In this document: positions 1-6,996 of the stretch, one piece after another | Numbering within the stretch: position 1 is the stretch's first letter | Layout of the letters: each line of letters starts with the position of its first letter | Origin: Lachnospiraceae bacterium | Lineage (GTDB): Bacteria > Bacillota_A > Clostridia > Lachnospirales > Lachnospiraceae | NCBI GenBank assembly: GCA_009774465.1 | Contig: VSNT01000018.1 | Coordinates: 1-43,661, forward strand | DNA: 43,661 bases | Direction of reading: 5' to 3' | Translations under genes and position numbers: made by a program | The notes under the pieces: model-generated | Told to the model about the DNA's origin: nothing | The model's input: only the letters and a program-made list of their open reading frames with translations | The model's database searches: none

Positions 1-373
1 ATTTCATAGACAATTTAAAATTGAATTTCTTTTTCCCTTTTTTTACTTTTTCTTTTTTTATCTTAGGTTCCTTTTTCAGAAGATCTTTCTTCTTTTCTTT
101 CTTATTATTATATACCATTCTCTTCTCCATTCCTGTGATGTCAAATAATATTTCTAATAAGGTAACGTCCCCACATCACCAAACCCATATACCTATTCTA
201 CACTTTTTATTTCAATCAGTCCATCTTTTTATATCTTTTTATTTATTTTTTTCGTTTTTTTTCGATTTCACATTCCAAAAACTGTATTTCATTCCCAATA
301 TTCACACTTTTACTGTACTTCCATACGCAAAAAGGAATCCCGAGGATTCCTTTTCGCTTTAACAAATAATATT
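1..373. other. Gene-free, T-rich left edge
   Basis: The first 328 bases are extremely T-rich on the plus strand. The one open frame there encodes almost only Phe, Leu, Ser and Ile and has no ribosome site, so I do not call it a gene. Apart from the bioY terminator at the right end I see no RNA gene, repeat or convincing promoter. The stretch probably separates bioY from an unseen gene to the left. Confidence 0.6.
329..354 (-). terminator. Rho-independent terminator of bioBY
   Basis: An inverted repeat, GGAATCC with a 3-base loop and GGATTCC, is followed by a T run when read on the minus strand. It lies 20 bases past the bioY stop. A-rich flanks on both sides mean it could work in both directions. 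Confidence 0.85.
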
Positions 374-958
374 TTAATCCCTTTTACCTTCATTTAATCC
401 GGCGGCATACAACCTTTTTCTGATCTGTGGACCTGCCATTACTGCAAGCAGCATCTTCACAATATCTCCAGGAATAAAAGGAAGCACGCCTGCCAAAGCT
501 GCCGCCTTGATGCTCATTCCTGCCTGATAAGCAAGCCAGAGTGTTCCAAACAAATAGCATACCATCGTTCCAAGCACCATACCGATAAAATGCAAATATG
601 GTTTTGATGGCTGCTTTTCAATAAAAATTCCACAAATCAGCGCCATAAAAATAAAACCAATCAAATATCCTCCGGTTGCACCAAGCAGTTTTCCCGGTCC
701 GCTTGTAAATCCGGAAAAAACAGGAACTCCTATAAATCCAATCAGCAGATAAATCAGGTAGCTCATGGTCCCCCGCTTTGTTCCGATCACATAAACGGTA
801 AAATAAATTGCCAGATTCGTCAGTGAAATAGGAACCGGACTAAAGGGCAGTGGAACAGATAAGGGACCTAATACACAGGTCACTGCCGTCATCAGCCCAA
901 TCAACACAATCGTTTTCACTCTAAATCCTGATACAGTTTTTTCCAACCTTTCCTCCAT
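374..958 (-). CDS. bioY: Biotin transporter BioY (ECF S component)
   Basis: Integral membrane substrate-binding subunit of the energy-coupling-factor biotin transporter; it captures biotin at the membrane and works with a shared EcfA/T module that is not encoded here. The 194-residue length, the run of hydrophobic segments and the GFTSGPGKLLGATGGYLIGF-type central region fit the BioY family. It follows bioB by 22 bases on the same strand and ends just before a terminator, so the two form one biotin uptake and synthesis unit under the BirA operator upstream. The ATG at 958 has no good ribosome site. GGAGG overlaps codons 2-3, so a TTG start at 946 may be the real one. The bases before the start (CTTCGG, then ATGGAGGAAA) resemble the tail of the structured leader element seen at 16.7 and 30.1 kb. 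Confidence 0.93.
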   Translation of the reverse strand: MEERLEKTVSGFRVKTIVLIGLMTAVTCVLGPLSVPLPFSPVPISLTNLAIYFTVYVIGTKRGTMSYLIYLLIGFIGVPVFSGFTSGPGKLLGATGGYLIGFIFMALICGIFIEKQPSKPYLHFIGMVLGTMVCYLFGTLWLAYQAGMSIKAAALAGVLPFIPGDIVKMLLAVMAGPQIRKRLYAAGLNEGKRD

Positions 959-980
959 TCCGAAGTGCTCTGCGGCGCCT

Positions 981-1937
981 TCAATTCAAAATGTAGCCAA
1001 TCCCTGCAAGCATTTCTCTGTCCTTAATTGTTTTACTGCCTGTAGTTGTCAGCATGTCACCAGTCAGTACAGCATTTGCACCTGCAAGAAACAAATCTTT
1101 CCCGCTGTTATCAAAATAATTTCTTCCTGCAGCAATCCGTATGAATGCAACAGGATTTAAATAACGGAAAACCGCAACAATCCGAAGAATTTCTTCCTGC
1201 GTGAGAGGCTCATTTTTTTCCAATGGGGTGCCTTTAATGGGAATCAGAAAATTTAATGGAATGGAACTGACCTTAAGCTTTGCAAGCAAAGCTGCCATGT
1301 CCAGACGATCCTGCCATGTCTCTCCCATGCCAAAGATTCCTCCGCTGCAGACCTTTAGTCCCGCTTTTTCCGCCAGGCGGATTTCTTCCAGCTTATCCGC
1401 ATAGGTATGGGTAGTGCAGATTTCCGGAAAAAAACGTTCTGATGTCTCCACATTGGTATGATACATGGTAACGCCCGCCTCATGGAGACGCCTTAAATCA
1501 TTTTCTTTTACCAGTCCATGAGAAGCACACAAAATCATATCCGGATAAGCCTCATGCATGGCCTGATAGACTGCTATCGCCTTCTCTAAATCCTCTCCCT
1601 CCATGCTGCGTCCGGCAGTAACAATGGAATAACGGTTGATTCCCTGCTGCAGGGCATGTCCACATTCCTTCAAGAACACATCCTTTTCCAAAAAACCATA
1701 CACTTCACAATCCGTAGAGTTATGAGAGGATTGGGCGCAAAATTTACAATTTTCGCTGCAGCGCCCGCTGCGCCCGTTAATAATACTGCAAAGATCCGCC
1801 TTATCGCCGCAGAGAGCCTTTCTGATCTTATCTGCTCCGTTACAAAGTGACTTTAAATCAGCCTCTAATAAGACAAACAAGTCCTCTTCCCCTGTTAATC
1901 GTCTTCCTTCAATAATTTCATCCGCAAGCCTGTTCAT
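981..1937 (-). CDS. bioB: Biotin synthase BioB
   Basis: Radical SAM enzyme that inserts sulfur into dethiobiotin to form biotin, the last step of biotin synthesis. The radical-SAM cluster motif is visible near residues 60-68 as CSENCKFCAQS (CxxxCxxC). The downstream NFLIPIKGTPLE and RIAAGR segments are typical of BioB. At 318 residues it is at the short end of the family. No bioA, bioD or bioF lies nearby, so the cell either makes dethiobiotin elsewhere or salvages precursors, in line with the adjacent bioY. A 26-base hairpin (GCAGATTT and AAATCTGC arms, 1970-1995) sits in the leader without a T run. Expression is probably controlled by the BirA operator at 2049-2081. Confidence 0.96.
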   Translation of the reverse strand: MNRLADEIIEGRRLTGEEDLFVLLEADLKSLCNGADKIRKALCGDKADLCSIINGRSGRCSENCKFCAQSSHNSTDCEVYGFLEKDVFLKECGHALQQGINRYSIVTAGRSMEGEDLEKAIAVYQAMHEAYPDMILCASHGLVKENDLRRLHEAGVTMYHTNVETSERFFPEICTTHTYADKLEEIRLAEKAGLKVCSGGIFGMGETWQDRLDMAALLAKLKVSSIPLNFLIPIKGTPLEKNEPLTQEEILRIVAVFRYLNPVAFIRIAAGRNYFDNSGKDLFLAGANAVLTGDMLTTTGSKTIKDREMLAGIGYILN

Positions 1938-2027
1938 TTTCCTGTGTACCTTTCCTGATTTTCCCTTCTGCAGATTTCTGGCAAAGCAAATCTGCCTTCC
2001 TGCCTCATCTGCAACTGTACAAATAGA

Positions 2028-2081
2028 AGTTTAAATCTTAAAAGGCATATTGTCAACTATTTTTTTATTTTAGTTTACAAT
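2028..2081 (-). promoter_or_regulatory. bioBY promoter with BirA operator
   Basis: The arms ATTGTCAAC (2049-2057) and GTTTACAAT (2073-2081) form a nearly perfect inverted repeat (one mismatch) separated by 15 bases, which is the usual layout of a Firmicutes BirA site. Read on the minus strand, the proximal arm contains a TTGACA -35 box (2051-2056). A 17-base spacer leads to TAAACT as -10 (2028-2033). Biotin-bound BirA on this site would cover the promoter and shut off bioB and bioY. The distal arm overlaps the stop codon of the upstream metallohydrolase gene. Confidence 0.85.
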
Positions 2082-2896
2082 TTAATTGTATCCCCGCTGT
2101 GGACATACACGATCTGGCTGCCCAAAATTTCTTTCAAAGCCTGATAAGGCACCTCTCCTGTGCAATGGCCTGTATAATAAACCGTATCTGTTTTTTTAAG
2201 TTCTGCGCCTATCTTTTGAATGATTTCCATATCTTCCCCGGTATAACCGGATTTCTTCCTCATATGAAAGCCGCTGATCACCGCGTCAGGATCTGCTTTA
2301 TAGATTTCACGATACTTTTCAAGAATGTTCAAAATGCCATTGTGGGCACAGCCTGACAGTAAAATCCTCTTCCCATTCTCCATAAGTACAAGATACTGCT
2401 CATGGGTAAACTCATCCTGATAAAAAACGCCCTCTCTTTTTACTTTTAGCTCTTTGTTTCCCAAAGGCCATAATTTCCTTCCGGTTACACCGCTGAACAG
2501 AAAAATCTCATCATCTATTTTTCTGTTTCCTTCTATAAGCTCTATCTGGGAAAGCTCCATGATCTGCGGATTAATGCCTATATATCTTTCAATTTCACCA
2601 CTTTTGTGATAATATTCTCCATCCGCCCCCTGCTGCATCAAAATCCGGGCCCCGGGATTTTCCTTTACAAACCCTAAAATCCCGCCTGCATGGTCATAAT
2701 GCCCATGACTTAAAATCAGTGTATCCACCTGGGATAAATTCACCCCAAGGTTATGGGCATTTTCCATGAAAGCATTGGTAGCGCCTGCATCCACAAGCAG
2801 TTTGTGATTGGCAGTTTCCACATAAAAACTAAGACCATGTTCAAAAAGACATTCTCCGGTGCCCTTTGTATTTTCAATTAAATTTACAATTCTCAT
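2075..2896 (-). CDS. MBL-fold metallohydrolase, COG1237-like
   Basis: Metallo-beta-lactamase-fold protein of about 273 residues. The zinc motif HGHYDHAGG lies near residue 65, with later metal-site candidates in CAHNG and TGHCTGE. This pattern resembles the COG1237 group, related to the 7,8-dihydropterin-6-methyl-4-(beta-D-ribofuranosyl)aminobenzene-5'-phosphate synthase-like enzymes. The substrate here is unknown. There is no signal peptide, so it should be cytosolic. An ATG at 2923 is possible, but the one at 2896 has GGAG six bases before it and the family-like MRIVNLIEN start. A perfect hairpin (arms TATCGCAGGC and GCCTGCGATA) lies just upstream of this start. Confidence 0.88.
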   Translation of the reverse strand: MRIVNLIENTKGTGECLFEHGLSFYVETANHKLLVDAGATNAFMENAHNLGVNLSQVDTLILSHGHYDHAGGILGFVKENPGARILMQQGADGEYYHKSGEIERYIGINPQIMELSQIELIEGNRKIDDEIFLFSGVTGRKLWPLGNKELKVKREGVFYQDEFTHEQYLVLMENGKRILLSGCAHNGILNILEKYREIYKADPDAVISGFHMRKKSGYTGEDMEIIQKIGAELKKTDTVYYTGHCTGEVPYQALKEILGSQIVYVHSGDTIKL

Positions 2897-2964
2897 TCTA
2901 ATCTCCATGCATATCGCAGGCATGGCCTGCGATACTGCTCAAATGCAAAATGTGAAAATTTTTA

Positions 2965-3435
2965 TCACACTATCAGCCTGCACACATCTACCCAGCCTTC
3001 TTCTTTCGCATATTTTTCCATCTCCGGTATGGTAAGTTCGATAGCGCTGTTGCTGCTGCCGCAGGCCGGAAACACTGTTTCAAACCGCTTTAGGGATTCG
3101 TCCAGATAAACCTTTACTCCTTCATTTACTCCAAAGGGACAGACGCCGCCAATCTCATGTCCTGTCATCTCCGAAACCTGCTCCGGAGAGAGCATTTTTG
3201 CCTTTGTCCCAAACTGTTTCTTATATTTGGAATTGTCAATTTTAACATCTCCTGCCGCCACAATCAGGACAGGTTCTTCCTGTACCAGAAAAGAAAGCGT
3301 CTTTGCAATCCTCTCCGGTCCGCATCCAAGCGCCTGAGCTGCCAGCGCTACCGTTGCGCTGGATACCGAAAACTCTCTGATACGATCTTCTATTCCATAA
3401 CTTTTAAAATATTCCCGTACTTTATCAATTGCCAT
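2965..3435 (-). CDS. YbaK/EbsC-type aminoacyl-tRNA deacylase
   Basis: A 156-residue protein of the YbaK/ProX editing family, which hydrolyses mischarged tRNAs such as Cys-tRNA(Pro) in the cytosol. Supporting segments are the early ALGCGPERIAKTLSF region, KIDNSKYKKQFG and the GGVCPFGV loop characteristic of the YbaK fold. A TTG start further upstream is open, but the ATG at 3435 has AGGAG at proper spacing. It is 68 bases upstream of the metallohydrolase gene and may share its transcript. No proS lies nearby, so it acts as a free-standing trans-editing protein. The exact tRNA substrate cannot be read from the sequence. Confidence 0.9.
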   Translation of the reverse strand: MAIDKVREYFKSYGIEDRIREFSVSSATVALAAQALGCGPERIAKTLSFLVQEEPVLIVAAGDVKIDNSKYKKQFGTKAKMLSPEQVSEMTGHEIGGVCPFGVNEGVKVYLDESLKRFETVFPACGSSNSAIELTIPEMEKYAKEEGWVDVCRLIV

Positions 3436-3489
3436 ATTTGCTCCTGTTCTTCGCAATACACCGCGTGTCTGATTTTCTTTTTAAAGATA

Positions 3490-3524
3490 TTATCATAAAA
3501 GCCGCTTATACAAGCGGCTTTTCG
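3490..3524 (-). terminator. Terminator after lipoprotein gene
   Basis: AAAAGCCGCTT and AAGCGGCTTTT form an 11-base stem around a 4-base loop. The T run on the minus strand ends transcripts coming from the lipoprotein gene at 3560. Confidence 0.9.
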
Positions 3525-3559
3525 TTACTTATTATACAGATTAAAAAACTCCTGTTATT

Positions 3560-4087
3560 TTACTGAACTGTCTCCTTAAAGGATGCACATACATTGTTAA
3601 AATATGTTACCTTTGCATCATTAAGCTTGGGAGATGCATACAGAATACTGTAATATGCATAGTCTGTCTCACCATATACAACACGTCCGGCACCTGTTAC
3701 GCCATCAGCAGTTACGGTACAGCTATAGGTTCCTGCAATGTTCATGCCCGGAATGGAAGGATTTGTTTCTTCCTTTAAGTCTGACATGGGATAAGAGCTT
3801 TCAATTACGCTCTTCCATGTGTCCATATCCGGAATGTTAGCGCCATACAGTTCTTTTGACATCTGCATAACAAGGATTCCCTCGGAACCATCTTCAGTAA
3901 ATGCTGCCACCCAGCCTTCACTTCCAACGCCCATGTCCTCAAGCTGCCATTTCTCATCCATACTGATTGTTACAGTTCCGTCTGAAGAAGCAAACTCCTT
4001 CATTGTTACTTCCTTGCTGCCGCAGCCTGCCAGAACCAGTGCCAACATCATAACAAGCATCAGCATTGCTTTTGTTGATTTTTTCAT
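3560..4087 (-). CDS. Small secreted lipoprotein
   Basis: A 175-residue protein with a classic type II signal: a Lys-rich start, a hydrophobic stretch and the lipobox LVLAGC ending at Cys22. It should therefore be anchored to the outer face of the membrane. The mature part begins GSKEVTMKEFASSDGTVTIS and reads as a beta-rich domain of the kind found in PsbP-like or DUF-type clostridial lipoproteins; I cannot assign a function. It has its own promoter (4135-4163), an AAAGGAG ribosome site and a terminator, so it is probably monocistronic. It follows the ABC/two-component operon, so a link to envelope stress is possible but unproven. Confidence 0.88.
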   Translation of the reverse strand: MKKSTKAMLMLVMMLALVLAGCGSKEVTMKEFASSDGTVTISMDEKWQLEDMGVGSEGWVAAFTEDGSEGILVMQMSKELYGANIPDMDTWKSVIESSYPMSDLKEETNPSIPGMNIAGTYSCTVTADGVTGAGRVVYGETDYAYYSILYASPKLNDAKVTYFNNVCASFKETVQ

Positions 4088-4134
4088 ACTCTCCTTTCTT
4101 TTCCCTCCTGAAAAAATATATACTCTGATATATA

Positions 4135-4163
4135 CATATATTACTTTATCCCGTATTTGTCAA
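4135..4163 (-). promoter_or_regulatory. Promoter of the lipoprotein gene
   Basis: On the minus strand a perfect TTGACA (4158-4163) is followed by a 17-base spacer and TATATG (4135-4140), about 48 bases before the ATG at 4087. This is a good housekeeping sigma factor promoter. Confidence 0.7.
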
Positions 4164-4244
4164 CTAAATTTTATCTTAATTCCGCCATTTACCAAACACG
4201 GCAGTTTCGCCGGCATACTCCTTCCTTCAAAAGTCTTCCCTCAC

Positions 4245-5516
4245 TTAAGCTATCATGGGCAGAACCAGGTGAAAGCTCATTCCTGTCTCATCTCTTACTG
4301 CAAAAATTTCTCCCTCCATTTTTTGCATGATCTCCCGGCAGATATAAAGCCCCAGCCCGTTTCCGGCCTTATCTGCCACATTGCTTCCCCGGTAAAAACT
4401 GTCAAAAAGATGAGGCATTTCTTCCTGCTTTACGCATAGTCCCGTATTGCTTATCTTAATAAGCTGGCAGTACTCCTCCTCATAAAAACTGATTTTAATT
4501 TCCTTTCCATCTCCATACTTAAACGCATTTTCCATTACATTTTCCACCACCTCAAAAGTACTGTCCAGGCTGCCCTTTATCAGTTTATTTTCAAAATCCC
4601 CGACAGAAAAATCTGTCATTGCCAGCCGGCACTTGGGACTGTAATACTCCTTAATCATTTTCACAAGAACTTTTAAATAAAATTCTGATACATTTACTTC
4701 CACATGCACGATTTCCTCACTGGCCGATGAAACAATGGACTTTACATAATCTTCAATTTCTCCTGACAGCCGCTCTATCTGCCCCGCCGCTGCCTTTTGT
4801 TTTTCTCTGGTGTCATACACACCCTCCTTAAGGGCTTTCGCGTACAGTTTAATGGTACTTAAAGGTGTTTTGATATCATGTGAAACAGATAAAAGAAAAA
4901 GCTTTTTTTCCTTTTCAAGATGCAGAGCCTTTTGCTGGGATTCCTGCAAATGATCCTGGAGCATGGAAATTCCCCATATAAATTTTCCCATAAACCGCCC
5001 CTTATTTTCCAAAATTTCAGTATTAAGCCTTCCCTTCGACAATTCATAGGGCATTCTGCTCAAGTCTGAAAAGGGCTTTAATATTTTCATTTTGGTAAAA
5101 TATAAAACAGAAACCGAAAAAATACCGGCAAGCAGGGCCAGTCCTTCAAAAATCCTGATTTCACTTTTTATATCAATCACACTTTTATAGTCAAAGCGCA
5201 CAAATCCAGCCAATTCCCCTTCGATAAAAAGCGGTTCTATATGAGTTTCAAGTCCGTTTTCCAATTGAAAAAAAGGAGGCATCCCTGCTGTGTCCGTACT
5301 TTTTAAAAACGAAACAGAAACGATTTTCTCCATGTCATGCAGGTAAGGCTCAAAAAAGCCTCCCTGCTCTTCCATGTCCTTCATAATCCTGTTTACTTCC
5401 ACAAGATATTCTCTTCCGGTTTCCTTCACCTGCCTTGATAAAATAAACTCTGATACCAGAAATAATCCTATATAAACAGCAGAAAACAAAATGATTAAAT
5501 AGTTAATTTTCTTCAT
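4245..5516 (-). CDS. Sensor histidine kinase
   Basis: A 423-residue membrane sensor kinase. One transmembrane segment lies at residues 5-25, an extracytoplasmic domain of about 90 residues follows, and a second membrane segment is near residues 125-145. Next come a HAMP-like linker, the HisKA box with phospho-acceptor His in SVSHDIKTPL, and a catalytic ATPase domain with an N box (ENVMENAFKYGDG) and a G box (GNGLGLYICREIM). Its start overlaps the end of the response regulator gene by 14 bases, which implies coupled translation. It probably senses a cell-envelope or peptide signal and controls the upstream FtsX-type transporter, as in BceRS/BceAB-like modules. Confidence 0.93.
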   Translation of the reverse strand: MKKINYLIILFSAVYIGLFLVSEFILSRQVKETGREYLVEVNRIMKDMEEQGGFFEPYLHDMEKIVSVSFLKSTDTAGMPPFFQLENGLETHIEPLFIEGELAGFVRFDYKSVIDIKSEIRIFEGLALLAGIFSVSVLYFTKMKILKPFSDLSRMPYELSKGRLNTEILENKGRFMGKFIWGISMLQDHLQESQQKALHLEKEKKLFLLSVSHDIKTPLSTIKLYAKALKEGVYDTREKQKAAAGQIERLSGEIEDYVKSIVSSASEEIVHVEVNVSEFYLKVLVKMIKEYYSPKCRLAMTDFSVGDFENKLIKGSLDSTFEVVENVMENAFKYGDGKEIKISFYEEEYCQLIKISNTGLCVKQEEMPHLFDSFYRGSNVADKAGNGLGLYICREIMQKMEGEIFAVRDETGMSFHLVLPMIA

Positions 5517-6183
5517 ATTTATATCCTACGCCCCAGATTGTTTTTATCCTTTTTGGATTTTTCGGCTCCTCCTCAATCTTGTCCCTCAGCATTTTAATAT
5601 GCACGGTAAGGGTTTGGTTTTCACTAAAGCTGTCCGCTCCCCAGATCTGGTCAAACAGATATTCCTTGCGCAAGGTTTTGCCGGGATTTTGAACCAAAAG
5701 AAGAAGAAGTTCATACTCTTTTACTGTAAGGGGAATCTCTTTTCCATGAAAAAAGACCTGTCTGGTATCCCTGTTTATGGACACTGCCCCGGAATGAATC
5801 AATATATTATCCTTCTTCAAGTCATAATTTCTCCTCATAAGAGCGCTGATTTTGGCAAGCAGAATATCCATATCCACCGGCTTTTCCACATAGTCATCCG
5901 CTCCCTGGGCAAACCCGTTCATCTTATCTTCCTTATCCACTTTTGCACTTAAAATAATCACCGGTACGTTGCTTTTTTCCCGCAGAGCGGCGCAAAAGCC
6001 AAAGCCATCCATTCCCGGCAGCATGATATCCAAAAGAATCAGTTTTGCGGTATTGGCCTCCAAAAATGCAAGGGCCTGCCCACTGCTTTCCCTGATTTCC
6101 ACAAGATATCCGTCTCTGTTTAAAAAAGTGGCAATCAGTTCTGCCAGCTCCCTGTGATCTTCCACCAGAAGAATATCTGCCAT
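5503..6183 (-). CDS. OmpR-family response regulator
   Basis: A DNA-binding response regulator of about 226 residues. The receiver domain has the acidic pair (VED), the phospho-acceptor Asp in LLDIMLPGMDG, the conserved Ser in ILSAK and the Lys in VEKP. It is followed by an OmpR/PhoB winged helix ending TIWGVGYKYEEN. Two adjacent ATGs exist (6186 and 6183); AGGAG spacing favours the second. It lies 9 bases after the ABC ATPase gene and overlaps its kinase. Its likely target is the weak promoter of this operon near 9440. Confidence 0.95.
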   Translation of the reverse strand: MADILLVEDHRELAELIATFLNRDGYLVEIRESSGQALAFLEANTAKLILLDIMLPGMDGFGFCAALREKSNVPVIILSAKVDKEDKMNGFAQGADDYVEKPVDMDILLAKISALMRRNYDLKKDNILIHSGAVSINRDTRQVFFHGKEIPLTVKEYELLLLLVQNPGKTLRKEYLFDQIWGADSFSENQTLTVHIKMLRDKIEEEPKNPKRIKTIWGVGYKYEEN

Positions 6184-6192
6184 CATCTGCTC

Positions 6193-6981
6193 CTACCATC
6201 CCATTTCCAAAAGCCATCCTGAAAGCTTCCGCTCTCTTTCCCGCAGCTTTTCTTCTTCAAATTTTCCAAGCTTCATCTCCCCTTTGATCGTTCCATCTTC
6301 AATATAAAGCACTCTGTCGCATTTTGCCGCCACCTTACTGTCATGGGTAACCAGCATAATCGTAGTGCCTTCCTTATTGATCCGGTTTAATTCCTTCATA
6401 ACCTCTTTAGAGCTTTGCTGGTTTAATGCACCGGTAGGCTCGTCTGCAAAAATCATTTTGGGCTGATTAATAAGACTCCTGCAAATACAGGCTCTTTGAA
6501 GCTGTCCGCCGGAAACCTCCGTAATATCATTATCTGCGATTTCCGTAATTCCCAGCTTGTGCATCAATTCCCTTGCACGTTCATTGATCTTCTCCCTGTT
6601 TTTCTTCCTTACTCTGCCCGATAAAACCTTCTTTTCTCCATCCGCCTGATAAGCCGGCAAAACAATATTATCATAAATCGTCAAATTTTTTAATAAATAC
6701 ATTTGCTGAAAAATAAATCCCATCTGAGACAGACGTATTCTGCTCATTTCCCTGGCACTTAAGCTTTCGATTTCTTTTCCAAAAAAAGATACCTTTCCTG
6801 CGGTTGCATTATCCATCCCGCTTACCGTATATAAAAGTGTGGATTTTCCTGATCCGGAAGGCCCCATAACAGCCGCCATTTCCCCTTCTTCTATCTTAAG
6901 ACTGATATTCCGAAGTACATTATTGGGACGTTTATTTACTATATATGTTTTACATAAATCCTTTACTACAAGCTGATTCAT
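6193..6981 (-). CDS. ABC transporter ATP-binding protein (FtsX-coupled)
   Basis: ATPase subunit of a MacB/BceA-type ABC transporter. Visible motifs are Walker A GPSGSGKST, the signature VSGGQLQRA, Walker B MIFADEPTGALN and the H-loop VTHD. The C-terminal tail is slightly extended. An ATG at 6993 is in frame, but GGAGG sits five bases before the ATG at 6981. It is 15 bases downstream of the permease gene and 9 bases before the regulator gene. This class usually moves peptides, lipids or lipoproteins at the membrane, or detaches antimicrobial peptides from it. The substrate here is unknown. Confidence 0.94.
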   Translation of the reverse strand: MNQLVVKDLCKTYIVNKRPNNVLRNISLKIEEGEMAAVMGPSGSGKSTLLYTVSGMDNATAGKVSFFGKEIESLSAREMSRIRLSQMGFIFQQMYLLKNLTIYDNIVLPAYQADGEKKVLSGRVRKKNREKINERARELMHKLGITEIADNDITEVSGGQLQRACICRSLINQPKMIFADEPTGALNQQSSKEVMKELNRINKEGTTIMLVTHDSKVAAKCDRVLYIEDGTIKGEMKLGKFEEEKLRERERKLSGWLLEMGW

Positions 6982-6996
6982 CTTTACCTCCATATC

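Noticed and set aside
21..362. A 113-residue plus-strand open frame at the left edge
   Set aside because: It has extreme Phe/Ser/Leu bias from T-rich DNA and no ribosome site, and it runs through the bioY terminator.
3496..3521. The GCCGCTT hairpin as an operator for the YbaK gene
   Set aside because: The stem followed by a T run on the minus strand fits a terminator for the upstream lipoprotein gene.
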